Shown here piece after piece: positions 35,793-43,995 of a DNA stretch of 64,000 bases; the first letter of the stretch is position 1; every line of letters begins with the position of its first letter. The notes beneath the pieces were generated by a model. That model did no database searches. It was not told the DNA's origin and worked only from the letters and a program-made list of their open reading frames with translations. Source of the stretch: Acetothermia bacterium 64_32 (GTDB lineage Bacteria > Bipolaricaulota > Bipolaricaulia > Bipolaricaulales > Bipolaricaulaceae); contig LGFI01000009.1 of assembly GCA_001508155.1 (NCBI GenBank), positions 1-64,000 of the forward strand, written 5' to 3'. A program made the translations under genes and the position numbers.

Positions 35793-35798
35793 TATAGT
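35793..35798 (+). promoter_or_regulatory. -10 box TATAGT for the DUF488 gene
   Basis: TATAGT (five of six to consensus) ends six bases before the GTG start at 35805, leaving no space for an RBS. It matches the spacing seen at 8999 and 38899. Confidence 0.45.
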
Positions 35799-35804
35799 GA
35801 CGCC

Positions 35805-36359
35805 GTGGGAACGATCTATACGGTGGGCCACTCTAATCGGTCGCTCATAGAACTCCTAGAACTACTCTCCGAGTTCGGGATCCAGGCGGTGGCCGACGTG
35901 CGCGCCTTCCCCACCTCTAGGAAGTTTCCCTACTTCTCCCGTGAGAACCTGAAAAAGACGCTGGAAAGGGAAGGGATCGCCTACCTATGGCTGGGAAGGG
36001 AACTGGGCGGTTACCGCCGCCAAGGCCTGGGCGAGGGATCGCCGAACACCGCCTGGCGGGCCGGGGGCTTTCGAAACTACGCGGATCACATGCTTACCCC
36101 GGAGTTCCGCCAAGGGATCGAACGACTCCTCTCCCTGGGGGAGGGGAGGAGGACCGCCCTCATGTGCGCGGAGCGGTTTTGGTGGCGCTGCCACCGACGG
36201 CTGATCTCAGATTTCCTGGTAGTCCTGGGCAAAAGGGTGATACACATCCTGGGACCGGGGAAGGCCGTGGAACACCGACTCCCCCCGTTCGCCCGGGTTA
36301 AAGGAGGGAGGCTCGTCTATCCAAACGAGGCAGGTCCACTGGGGCTCGGTGACATTTGA
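35805..36359 (+). CDS. DUF488 family protein
   Basis: The 184-residue protein has the family hallmarks T-V-G-H-S-N-R-S at residue 6, V-A-D-V-R-A-F-P-T-S-R near 30, Y-F-S-R-E-N-L, L-G-R-E-L-G-G near 62 and the Cys segment L-M-C-A-E-R-F-W-W-R-C-H-R-R near 120. DUF488 proteins are widespread but of unknown biochemical role, often in accessory and defence-type neighbourhoods. The GTG start directly follows a TATAGT box. It is divergent from the HEPN-MNT pair. Confidence 0.82.
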   Translation: MGTIYTVGHSNRSLIELLELLSEFGIQAVADVRAFPTSRKFPYFSRENLKKTLEREGIAYLWLGRELGGYRRQGLGEGSPNTAWRAGGFRNYADHMLTPEFRQGIERLLSLGEGRRTALMCAERFWWRCHRRLISDFLVVLGKRVIHILGPGKAVEHRLPPFARVKGGRLVYPNEAGPLGLGDI

Positions 36360-36520
36360 GGCCATGCTCAGTACGTGAAAGGTGCAAAACCCAGGGATGT
36401 CGGTCAGGCAACCGGCACCTTCCTCGCCATCGCGTAGCTCCATCCAGCCGAAATCACACGAAGGGAAGAGGGCCGCCGGCCTTGGGATGAGGTAAAGAGC
36501 ACCAAGGCACCGGTGTGTGC

Positions 36521-37756
36521 TCACGGGGCTTGCTCGCTTATCTGCACCCGCCAGGCGAAAAGGAGGGCGGCCACCGACACCACCTGCACTGCCAGGGAGA
36601 AGGCCACGAGGTACACAGGCGCCCTGTCGTAGAGCAGGCCCATGAGGGCGCTTCCGGCAAACCACGCCCCGCCGAAGACGGTGTGGAACAGGCCGTAGGC
36701 CGTGGCCCTGCGGTCGTGCGGCACGAGGTCGGCGATGACCGCGCGCATGACCGACTCCTGGGTGCCCATGCTGATGCCCCAGAGGGCCATGCCGGCCACT
36801 ACGGCGGCGGGGCCGCCCAGGAAGAGGAGCGGGGCGGTGAAGACTTCCAGGGTCCACATCACGGGGAGCACCGCAAAGCCTATCCTGTCGTAGAGCACGC
36901 CCACCAGGAGGGCGGCGCCAGCGTCCACGGCCATGGCGCCCGCGTAGAGGGCAGGGATGAGGGGCTCGGGGAGGGTGCCGGCCCTACCCAGGTGGAAGGC
37001 CACGAGCGGAAAGTCCGCCACCCCGGCGGCGAGGAGGGCGGCGGAGGCGAGGTACCACCCATAGGCGGGAGAAAAGGTGGTCCGTCCCAGGTGCGGTGCG
37101 TGGGAGGAGGCCTCCAGGTCAGAGGGGCGGGGGAAGAGGAAGCGCGCGGCGAGCACGGCGAGCACGGCGAGTGCGGCGGGGATGCCCAGGAGGGCGAAGC
37201 CGAGTCGGTAGGTGGAGGCGGAGTCGGCACCGCGCGTACCGGCGAGGAGGAAGAGGAGGGAGAGGAGGGCGGGCCCCAGGAAGGCGCCGATCTGATCCAT
37301 GGCCTCGTGCAGGCCAAAGCCGAGGCCGCGGCCGGTGCGCGAGGCGGCGTAGGAGAGGAGGGCGTCGCGGGAGGGGTTGCGGAGGCCCTTGCCCAGACGC
37401 TCGGCGAAGATGAGAAGGACCGCGAGCTCCCAGCGGCCCACCAGGGCGAGGAGGGGGATGGCCCCTAGCTGGATCGCATAGCCGGCGATGGCCACGGCCC
37501 AGTAGCGTCGGGTCCTGTCGGCGAGCTTTCCGGAAAAGAAGCGGATCGCGTACCCCAGGAACTCACCCGCCCCCACGGCAAGGCCCACGGCCGCGGCCGA
37601 GGCCCCGAGTATCTGCATGAACTGGCCCACGAGGCTCCGGGCCCCTTCGTAGGTCATGTCGGCCAACAGACTCACCACACCAAAGAGCACGATGAAGGCA
37701 AAAGCCTTCCGTCTTAGGGCGGCCCCCGTTTTTCCTGATTTGAGTCGATCAGCCAC
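36521..37756 (-). CDS. MFS-family transporter
   Basis: The 411-residue protein has about 12 hydrophobic segments. The loop after helix 2 reads G-K-L-A-D-R-T-R-R-Y-W, the MFS motif-A position, and a similar L-Y-D-R-I/L-Y-D-R-A motif recurs in the second half (internal duplication). The start M-T-Y-E-G-A-R-S is shared with a group of uncharacterised MFS exporters. GTG start with GAGGGG about ten bases upstream. The substrate cannot be inferred. The strand opposite has strongly repetitive GA-rich composition, a by-product of Ala/Leu-rich codons. Confidence 0.85.
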   Translation of the reverse strand: MADRLKSGKTGAALRRKAFAFIVLFGVVSLLADMTYEGARSLVGQFMQILGASAAAVGLAVGAGEFLGYAIRFFSGKLADRTRRYWAVAIAGYAIQLGAIPLLALVGRWELAVLLIFAERLGKGLRNPSRDALLSYAASRTGRGLGFGLHEAMDQIGAFLGPALLSLLFLLAGTRGADSASTYRLGFALLGIPAALAVLAVLAARFLFPRPSDLEASSHAPHLGRTTFSPAYGWYLASAALLAAGVADFPLVAFHLGRAGTLPEPLIPALYAGAMAVDAGAALLVGVLYDRIGFAVLPVMWTLEVFTAPLLFLGGPAAVVAGMALWGISMGTQESVMRAVIADLVPHDRRATAYGLFHTVFGGAWFAGSALMGLLYDRAPVYLVAFSLAVQVVSVAALLFAWRVQISEQAP

Positions 37757-38145
37757 AGTTTTCCCCTCTTTACTCTCCGGAAAGCACTTCCCGGACGAGC
37801 TCTTGAATTTGTTTCCGCGCCATTTCAAAGCTCTTCCTCTGTCAATAGCGAATGCTCGGGGATGGGGGTTCAGGCTCGTCTTTCGAGATCTCACCTCCCA
37901 AGCCAGACCCAAAGGGCGGCACCATCCCGATGGACACTCGCTGGATGAGGCAAGAGGCGGGGCAACATTTAGATCGAGCGGCCGATGCACCAGCCCCCAG
38001 AAAGCTGCACCCCCGCCGCAATCCCATGCTACCACAAAAGCCGATGTTATGAAAGCGCGGCCTCCGGACAGGGTGGTGTACCCTGCCGGCTAGAAACGAC
38101 GCTGTCCGCGAAAGGAGGCGCGCGCGATAAAGTGTACCGCATTTA
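37757..38145. other. Non-coding stretch before the IS relic
   Basis: I see no convincing gene in these roughly 390 bases. The part next to the MFS gene is likely its 5' region; the remainder may be the decayed left side of the IS110-like element at 38146-38740. Confidence 0.4.
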
Positions 38146-38740
38146 ACTCCCGCAAGAAGTACACGTGGGCAAGAGCAAGGAAGGATCCCCCATGTGCGAA
38201 GGGCGCTGCGGGAGTTCCTTGCGGGCTGCGAGCCCCGGTTGGTCCACGCGGCAAGGCCAAGCTGATGTTGGGGATTAAACAAAACGGACAAGCTGGATGC
38301 TCAGGGGCTGAACAGACTCCAGCGTACTGGCCCCTTGCCGGTGGTGCGGATCCCGCCTGGGGAGCTCACCCGGGCCCCGGATGATGCTGGTGAGAGAGAG
38401 GCCCAGCTTTCGAACCGGATCCACGCCACATTTGCCAAGTACGGACTCCGGGTGGAGGTAAGCGATCTGTTTGGCAAGGAGGAGTCACGGAAGGACGCGC
38501 CAGGACGTGAACCGGTACCTCAAGTGGGCGTACAGCGAGGCGGCGGGCGTAGTAGCCCGCACCCGGAAAGGCACGTAGGTATGAGGAGGAAGGGACATCA
38601 AAAGGCGATTGAGGCAGTGGGCAGGCACCTTATGCCGCGCATGCGGCGGAGAGATGCTTCCCACAAGAACGGGCTCAAAGGCTCACCGGAAGGGAGAGAA
38701 AAGGGGCACAGGGGAGTTTACACGGCGCGCGCTTTCAGGG
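38146..38740 (+). pseudogene. Degraded IS110/IS1111-family transposase
   Basis: Several blocks of an IS110-type DEDD recombinase can be read in order. A-L-R-E-F-L-A-G-C-E-P-R-L-V-H and then N-K-T-D-K-L-D-A-Q-G-L (the hallmark K-T-D-x-x-D-A) appear near 38193-38305. P-V-V-R-I-P-P-G-E-L and S-N-R-I-H-A-T-F-A-K-Y-G-L-R with D-L-F-G-K run to 38478. A second frame then gives D-V-N-R-Y-L-K-W-A-Y-S-E-A-A (38504-38545), and G-H-Q-K-A-I-E-A-V-G-R-H-L follows in the first frame. An internal stop (TGA near 38262), at least one frameshift and a missing N-terminal segment show it is dead. Confidence 0.65.
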
Positions 38741-38820
38741 ATGCTAGACCCCGACGGCGGGGAGCCAGCAATGCAGGTCCTCGGCGTTGCATCACATCGC
38801 AACACTTCGTTAGCCAATTT

Positions 38821-38852
38821 TAGTGAACGACCACTATAGTGGTTATTCGCTA
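38821..38852. promoter_or_regulatory. 32-base imperfect palindrome with a perfect 14-base core (probable operator)
   Basis: The core ACCACTATAGTGGT (38830-38843) is a perfect palindrome, and symmetry extends with a few mismatches to TAG...CTA at the ends. A related sequence, CCACTATAGTTGG, recurs at 38872-38884 inside the promoter of the ATPase gene. Two similar sites around one promoter suggest binding by a dimeric regulator; the ATPase itself carries a C-terminal winged helix and could be autoregulatory. Confidence 0.55.
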
Positions 38853-38863
38853 GAAAAATGCTC

Positions 38864-38892
38864 TTGATATGCCACTATAGTTGGATTACACT
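38864..38892 (+). promoter_or_regulatory. Sigma-70-type promoter of the ATPase gene
   Basis: TTGATA (38864-38869), a 17-base spacer, and TACACT (38887-38892) make a near-consensus promoter. The GTG at 38899 starts six bases after the -10, so the transcript would be leaderless. The spacer contains a copy of the CCACTATAG operator-like motif, positioned to block RNA polymerase. Confidence 0.6.
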
Positions 38893-38898
38893 AAGGGC

Positions 38899-40071
38899 GT
38901 GGCTACCCGAAAAGCCGGGCCGGCGTTCAAGGTCGGGGGGAGGATCGAGCCCCCGTACTTCGTGGATCGCGAGGAGGAGCTTGCCCAGCTCGTCCACGAT
39001 GCAACTACGCTTTCTCAGAGCAACGTGGTGATCGCCCCCCGCAGGTTCGGGAAAACAGCGCTTCTGCGGGCGGTGGAGGCCAGGGTTTCCCAAAAGATGC
39101 TGGCTGCCTACGTAAGCTGCCTGGGGATGTTGGGGGCGGCGGAGTTCCACGACCGGTTGGTGGAGGCAGTGCTCTCGGCGTTCGCCGCCAAACACGGCAA
39201 GGCCCGTAGGCTCCTGGCTACCTGGCGGGATGTCTTGCGCAAACCGGTGGTGGGGATGCGGGAGATCCTGGAGGAGATCGGGGGGAGCATCGAGGGGGTG
39301 GGCTCCATTCGGCTTAAGTTCCGCACCCGGGAGGTGGACGAGCTGGCACTCCTTGCCGCGGCACTGGACTTTCCCGAGCGGCTGGCGGAGGAAGGGGGGG
39401 AGCGGATCCTGGTGATCCTGGACGAATTCCAAGCCCTGGCGGGCTTCAACGGCCATCTCTTTTCGCTTTTCAAGGAGCGGATGGAGTCCCAGCGAAGGGT
39501 GGCCTACCTCTTCAGCGGAAGTAGCCTTGGGCTTCTCACCGAGGTGTTCGGCCGGGAAGGGAAGAGCCCCCTCTATCAGATGGCAGGACGGCTGTTCTTG
39601 GGGGAGATCCCGGAGCCTTACGTACACCGCTACTACCGAGAAAGGCTGCGCGAGGTACACGGAGTGGGCATCTCGGAAGGGGCACTGAAGCGGGTGACAG
39701 GGTATGTAGGGGGCATCCCGTATTACTTTCAGAAGCTCGGCCTGGAACTCGAAAGGGACGTCGTTTTGAAAGGTCTTTCACGGATCAACGTGCCACATGT
39801 GGACACCGCGTTCGAGAGGCTCTTGGAAGAGCTATCCGCCGACTTTCAGGAGCGTTGGCAAACGCGGTTCAGCGAGCAGCAACGGGCCATCCTCAAGGTG
39901 CTCGCTCAGGGCCCGGGCACCGTGTCAGAAGTCGCCAAGGAGTTGGGGGTCCCGGCGCCGAACTTGACCTACGGCCTGAACCGGCTCGCGGAGGCGATGA
40001 TCCTCGCCAAAGAGGGGCGAGCCTATCGCATAACCGACCGGGTATTCGCCGCCTGGCTCCGCGCGCTTTAG
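38899..40071 (+). CDS. Archaeal-type ATPase (PF01637-like) with a C-terminal winged helix
   Basis: The 390-residue protein begins with Y-F-V-D-R-E-E-E-L near residue 20, the Walker A variant A-P-R-R-F-G-K-T-A-L-L near 45, Walker B I-L-V-I-L-D-E-F-Q near 170, and an S-G-S-S-L-G sensor near 200. The last 75 residues (Q-R-A-I-L-K-V-L-A...V-A-K-E-L-G-V-P-A-P-N-L-T-Y-G-L-N-R-L) are a winged helix-turn-helix. This STAND-like family is common in archaea and some thermophilic bacteria; function is not established. GTG at 38899 is preferred over TTG at 38881 because it lies directly behind the promoter. Sited next to an IS relic, it is probably acquired. Confidence 0.8.
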   Translation: MATRKAGPAFKVGGRIEPPYFVDREEELAQLVHDATTLSQSNVVIAPRRFGKTALLRAVEARVSQKMLAAYVSCLGMLGAAEFHDRLVEAVLSAFAAKHGKARRLLATWRDVLRKPVVGMREILEEIGGSIEGVGSIRLKFRTREVDELALLAAALDFPERLAEEGGERILVILDEFQALAGFNGHLFSLFKERMESQRRVAYLFSGSSLGLLTEVFGREGKSPLYQMAGRLFLGEIPEPYVHRYYRERLREVHGVGISEGALKRVTGYVGGIPYYFQKLGLELERDVVLKGLSRINVPHVDTAFERLLEELSADFQERWQTRFSEQQRAILKVLAQGPGTVSEVAKELGVPAPNLTYGLNRLAEAMILAKEGRAYRITDRVFAAWLRAL

Positions 40072-40103
40072 CCCTCCGTCCAGTCCCTCCCCGTACCCCA
40101 AGT

Positions 40104-40255
40104 GCTTCATAACTTAGCCACAAAGGCCCTGAGACACAATAAAAACCTGATCTAAAATTTTTAGTGAAAACTCTGTGTTTTTCATGTCCTCGGTGGTCTC
40201 TGTAAGCAAACCATTCTTCCTTCGTGTCTTTGCGTTTTCGTGGTTACCGATTGGA
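40104..40255. repeat. Degenerate dispersed intergenic repeat
   Basis: This AT-richer stretch contains TCCTCGGTGGTCTCTGT and CTTCGTGTCTTTGCG, sequences of a type I remember as recurrent intergenic DNA in many environmental bacterial genomes. Its CTCG-x-TGGTCTCTGT part matches the reverse complement of 306-320 in this window at 14 of 15 bases. No gene is visible in 40072-40290. Confidence 0.4.
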
Positions 40256-40290
40256 CGGGTAGGGGCAACTCCTATATCCTCCTTTGGGAG

Positions 40291-41625
40291 ATGAGCGAAC
40301 TTGTGATCAGAGGGGCGAGGGTGGTCACCCCGCAAGGGGTAAGGGAAGCGGACGTCCTCATCCGGGATGGGAAGATAGCCAGGGTGGGGCGGGTCGAGAG
40401 GCCCGCTGAGGCCTTCCCTGCCCGGGGCCTCCTGCTCCTCCCCGGGGCGATCGACGCCCACGTCCATTTGGCCCTTCCGGTGGCCGGGACACGTTCAGCG
40501 GACGACTTTGAGTCCGGGACCCTCGCGGCGGCCGCGGGCGGGGTGACCACGATCGTGGACTTCACCGTGGGGGCAGCGGAGAAGCCGCTCCCTGTGGCCA
40601 TCGAAGGGCGCCTTGAGGAAGCTAGGAAGGCAGCAGTGGATTTCTCCCTACACGCCGAGATGATCGGTTGGACTCCGGCCAGGAAGGACGAGCTTTTCCA
40701 AGCGGCCCTCCTTGGGGTGCGCTCCTTCAAGTTTTACATGGCCTACGGTGAATCCGGCCGCCGCACCCCCCTGGACGTCCTCAAGGCGGCCATGGAGCGG
40801 ATCGCGAGGCTCGGTGGGGTGGCGATGGTCCACGCCGAGGCGGAGGAGCTGGTGGACCCAAGGGAAGGCCCCACTCCGGAGGGCCGGCCGGCCATCGCCG
40901 AGGAGGTTGCCATCGCCGAGCTCGGGATACTAGCCCTGCGCACGGGTTGCCTTACCTACGTAGCACACATATCGAGCACGCAGGGACTTTCCACGTTCCT
41001 TACGGCCAAGGAGCGGGGGGCTCCTCTCATGGGCGAAACTTGTCCACATTACCTTGTACTTGATGAAAGCGTGTACACCCGCCCTGATGGTTATCTTTAC
41101 TCGGTAACCCCACCGCTTAGGGGATCCCAGGACCAAGAAGCGTTGTGGCTTGCGCTCTCCCGCCGCCAGCTGCATGCGGTATCCACCGACCACTGCCCCT
41201 TCACCCGCGCCCAGAAAGAGCCGGGCCGGGACGACCCTACCCGGCTCCCCTCCGGCCTTCCCGGGGTGGAAACCCTTTTGCCCCTCCTTTACTCAGAGGG
41301 TGTGGCCAAGGGGCGAATCTCGCTTTCCGATCTCGTTTGGTATTTGGCGGAAGGGCCGGCACGGGCGTTCGGCCTGTGGCCGAAGAAGGGCGGGATCCAG
41401 GAAGGGGCGGATGCCGACCTCGTCCTCCTCGATCCTAAAGCCACCTGGACCGTAACCGCAAAGGACCTCCACATGGCCACCGACTTCTCCCCCTACGAGG
41501 GGCTCGAGGTCCAGGGGCGGATCGTGGGGGTGCTCTCCCGGGGGGAGTGGTTGGTGCGGGATGGGGAGCTCCTTGCCCAGCCAGGATGGGGGGAATTCGT
41601 CCCCTGGCGGGGAGGAGGGGGATGA
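40291..41625 (+). CDS. hydA: Dihydropyrimidinase/hydantoinase-type cyclic amidohydrolase
   Basis: The 444-residue protein has the cyclic-amidohydrolase metal motif D-A-H-V-H-L near residue 60, the carbamylated-Lys segment S-F-K-F-Y-M-A-Y near 148, V-H-A-E-A near 185, Y-V-A-H-I-S-S near 230 and S-T-D-H-C-P-F near 310. It would hydrolyse hydantoins or dihydropyrimidines. It is followed by yqeB with an ATGA overlap; in E. coli the hydantoinase hyuA lies near yqeB in a purine-catabolism locus, so a purine/hydantoin role is reasonable. The ATG at 40291 gives the homologous N-terminus, although the GGGAG lies very close. Confidence 0.88.
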   Translation: MSELVIRGARVVTPQGVREADVLIRDGKIARVGRVERPAEAFPARGLLLLPGAIDAHVHLALPVAGTRSADDFESGTLAAAAGGVTTIVDFTVGAAEKPLPVAIEGRLEEARKAAVDFSLHAEMIGWTPARKDELFQAALLGVRSFKFYMAYGESGRRTPLDVLKAAMERIARLGGVAMVHAEAEELVDPREGPTPEGRPAIAEEVAIAELGILALRTGCLTYVAHISSTQGLSTFLTAKERGAPLMGETCPHYLVLDESVYTRPDGYLYSVTPPLRGSQDQEALWLALSRRQLHAVSTDHCPFTRAQKEPGRDDPTRLPSGLPGVETLLPLLYSEGVAKGRISLSDLVWYLAEGPARAFGLWPKKGGIQEGADADLVLLDPKATWTVTAKDLHMATDFSPYEGLEVQGRIVGVLSRGEWLVRDGELLAQPGWGEFVPWRGGGG

Positions 41626-42413
41626 AACTCGCGCTCGTGCGTGGGGCCGGGGATGTGGCTACCGGGGTCGCACTACGCCTCAGGAAGGAAGGCTATGCGG
41701 TCGTCTGTACCGAACTTCTCAGGCCCACCTGTCTTAGGCGCGCGGTCTCCTTTGCCGAGGCGGTGTACGAAGGGACATGGCAGGTGGAGGGGGTGGAGGC
41801 CCGCCTCGCCAGGGGCCCGGAGGAGGCCCTGCGCCTTGTGGAGCGCGAAAAGGTCGCGGTCCTCGCCCCGGAGGGTAATGCCTTGGCGCAACTTTCGCCC
41901 AAGGTACTGGTGGATGCCCGCATGGCCAAGCGCAACCTGGGGACCCACATCGACGAGGCCCCGGTTGTAATTGGTTTGGGGCCGGGCTTTGTCGCCGGAG
42001 TGGATTGCCATGCCGCTATCGAAACCCTAAATGGCCCTGATCTCGGACGGGTATACCTCTCCGGCTCCCCCATCCCCCCCACCCACGAGCCGTGCGAAAT
42101 CGGTGGGCTTTCTCAAGGAAGGGTGGTGCGGGCCCCCTGCGCTGGCGTCTTCTATGGCTTCGGGCGCATCGGGGAGCTTGTGGAGGCAGGGGAGCCCATC
42201 GCCCGCTGTGGCAAGGAGCCGCTCTTTGCCCCCTGCTCCGGGGTGGTGAGGGGCATCGTGAGGGGTGGGATCGAGGTCCGTCCGGGGATGAAGGTGGTGG
42301 AGCTCGACCCCCGGGGGGATCCGGCGATCCCATTCCGGGTGGCGCCCCGGGCCGAAAGGATAGCAAGCGGGGTGGCCTCCGCCCTGCAGCTCATCCCCCT
42401 TGGGGCGCCCTAG
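41622..42413 (+). CDS. yqeB: YqeB/EF2563-family selenium-dependent molybdenum hydroxylase accessory protein
   Basis: The 263-residue protein starts with L-V-R-G-A-G-D-V-A-T-G-V-A-L-R-L, followed by C-T-E-L-L-R-P-T-C-L-R-R-A-V-S-F-A-E-A and G-L-G-P-G-F-V-A-G-V-D-C-H-A near residue 125, the pattern of the YqeB family. These proteins accompany selenium-dependent molybdenum hydroxylases such as xanthine dehydrogenases and are thought to help mature the cofactor. No hydroxylase lies in the window. The ATG overlaps the hydA stop. Confidence 0.82.
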   Translation: MKLALVRGAGDVATGVALRLRKEGYAVVCTELLRPTCLRRAVSFAEAVYEGTWQVEGVEARLARGPEEALRLVEREKVAVLAPEGNALAQLSPKVLVDARMAKRNLGTHIDEAPVVIGLGPGFVAGVDCHAAIETLNGPDLGRVYLSGSPIPPTHEPCEIGGLSQGRVVRAPCAGVFYGFGRIGELVEAGEPIARCGKEPLFAPCSGVVRGIVRGGIEVRPGMKVVELDPRGDPAIPFRVAPRAERIASGVASALQLIPLGAP

Positions 42414-42419
42414 CGGGGG

Positions 42420-42425
42420 TAGAAT
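42420..42425 (+). promoter_or_regulatory. -10 box TAGAAT upstream of nnr
   Basis: TAGAAT (five of six to consensus) begins seven bases after the yqeB stop and ends seven bases before the nnr ATG at 42433. A good -35 is not obvious. The spacing suggests a leaderless start. Confidence 0.4.
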
Positions 42426-42432
42426 TGGGGCC

Positions 42433-43995
42433 ATGAGGCCGGTTTTGTCCGGGCAAGGGATAATGGAGCTGGACCGAAAGGCGGAAGGGCTGGGGATGCC
42501 CTCGCTTCTCCTCATGGAATCGGCTGGCCGTGGGGCGGCGGAGATTATCAGCCAGGTTTTCCCAAAAGAGGTGTGGGGCAGGGTGGTGGTCCTGGCCGGG
42601 AAGGGGGGGAACGGGGGGGATGCCCTGTGTGCAGCCCGCTGGCTCGGCCTGTGGGGGGCGGAGCCCCTGGTCATCGTGCTCGGCGAGCCCGCCGGGGCGG
42701 CCGCGGAGCAAGCCCGGGCCTTCTCCGCCTGTTTTCCAGAGCGGCTGGTGAGGGTCGAAACGGAGGGGGAGCTCGCCGGGTGGCAGGGGGAGGTCTCCCG
42801 GGCGGGCCTGGTGATCGATGGGATCCTGGGGGTAGGGGTAGAGGGGCCGGCCCGGGGCCTGGCCCGGGCGGCCATCGAGCTTCTTGGGGACACGTCAGCC
42901 CCGATCGTGGCCATGGACCTTCCATCCGGACTCTTCGCCGACTCCGGGGAGGTCCCCGGGCCGGCGGTGCGGGCGGAGTTGACGCTCGCCATGGGGGCCC
43001 TGAAGCCCTGCCACCTCCTCCCCCCGGCGGCGGAACACTCAGGCCGGGTGGAGGTTGTCCCGGTGGCCTATCCCCCTTCCATCTGGGAGGAGATCGGGCC
43101 CTGTGCCTGGGTCCTTTCGGACGAAGACTGTGCCCGGGCGCTCCCCCCCCGGCCCCGGTTCGGCCACAAAGGCACCTTCGGCCGGGTGCTCGTGGTCGGG
43201 GGCGCGGTGGGGATGGCCGGGGCGGTTTCCCTGGCCGCCCGGGCTGCCATGCAGGCCGGGGCAGGCCTGGTTCACGTGGTGGTGCCCGAGCCCATCTACC
43301 CGGTGGTGGAGGCCGAAGTCATCGAGGCCCTGGTTCACCCGGCCCCGGCCCAGCAAGGGATGTTCTCCCCCCAGGCCGCCGAGCTGGTCCTGAGCTGGCT
43401 TCCGATGGCAGACGTGGTGCTGGTGGGGCCAGGACTTGGCCGCGGCCCCGGCCCGGCCGAGGTGGTACACGCCATCCTCACCTCAGGACACCAAAAGCTG
43501 GTGCTGGACGCCGATGCCCTGTTTCACCTGGCCCAGTCACCAAAAGCCCTCACCCGCAAGCACGCAGAGCTCATCCTCACCCCCCACCCGGGGGAGTTCG
43601 CCCGGCTGGTGGGGAGGCCGGCCGCCGAGGTGGTTTCCCACAAGATCGAGCAGGCCAGGGCCAGGGCGGTGGAGTGGCGGGCGGTGATAGCCCTGAAAGG
43701 ACCGCCCACCGCCATCGCCTCCCCACAAGGGGAGGTCTGCCTCAGCACCACCGGCAACACCGCCTTGGCCCATGGGGGCTCGGGAGACGTGCTCGCTGGG
43801 CTGATCGCAGGGCTTTGGGCCAGCGGCGCCCAGGCGTTTCCAGCCGCCTGGCTGGGGGCCTTCGTGCACGGCCGGGCGGCCGAGCTCCTCACCCGCCGGG
43901 CGGCCGAACGCGCTATCCTCCCCGGGGAACTGTCCTCAGCCATCCCCCGGGCGCTGGCGGAGTTGGAAGGGCGGACCGAGGATGAGCCTGTTTGA
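42433..43995 (+). CDS. nnr: Bifunctional NAD(P)H-hydrate epimerase / ADP-dependent dehydratase
   Basis: Nnr repairs hydrated NAD(P)H. The 520-residue protein joins a YjeF N-terminal epimerase (M-E-S-A-G-R-G near residue 30, G-K-G-G-N-G-G-D near 58, M-D-L-P-S-G near 165) to a ribokinase-like dehydratase (G-H-K-G-T-F-G-R-V-L-V-V-G-G near 245, D-A-D-A-L near 358, L-T-P-H-P-G-E-F near 380, G-S-G-D-V-L-A-G near 450). tatD overlaps its end by 14 bases. Confidence 0.95.
   Translation: MRPVLSGQGIMELDRKAEGLGMPSLLLMESAGRGAAEIISQVFPKEVWGRVVVLAGKGGNGGDALCAARWLGLWGAEPLVIVLGEPAGAAAEQARAFSACFPERLVRVETEGELAGWQGEVSRAGLVIDGILGVGVEGPARGLARAAIELLGDTSAPIVAMDLPSGLFADSGEVPGPAVRAELTLAMGALKPCHLLPPAAEHSGRVEVVPVAYPPSIWEEIGPCAWVLSDEDCARALPPRPRFGHKGTFGRVLVVGGAVGMAGAVSLAARAAMQAGAGLVHVVVPEPIYPVVEAEVIEALVHPAPAQQGMFSPQAAELVLSWLPMADVVLVGPGLGRGPGPAEVVHAILTSGHQKLVLDADALFHLAQSPKALTRKHAELILTPHPGEFARLVGRPAAEVVSHKIEQARARAVEWRAVIALKGPPTAIASPQGEVCLSTTGNTALAHGGSGDVLAGLIAGLWASGAQAFPAAWLGAFVHGRAAELLTRRAAERAILPGELSSAIPRALAELEGRTEDEPV

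Noticed and set aside
36207-36857. Minus-strand frame covering the gap between DUF488 and the MFS gene
   Set aside because: The middle part looked briefly protein-like, but both ends are antisense or out-of-frame shadows of DUF488 and the MFS gene and there is no RBS.
37096-37413. GA-rich quasi-repeat that resembled a low-complexity array
   Set aside because: It is the antisense of Leu/Ala/Arg-rich membrane helices in the MFS transporter; there is no fixed unit length.
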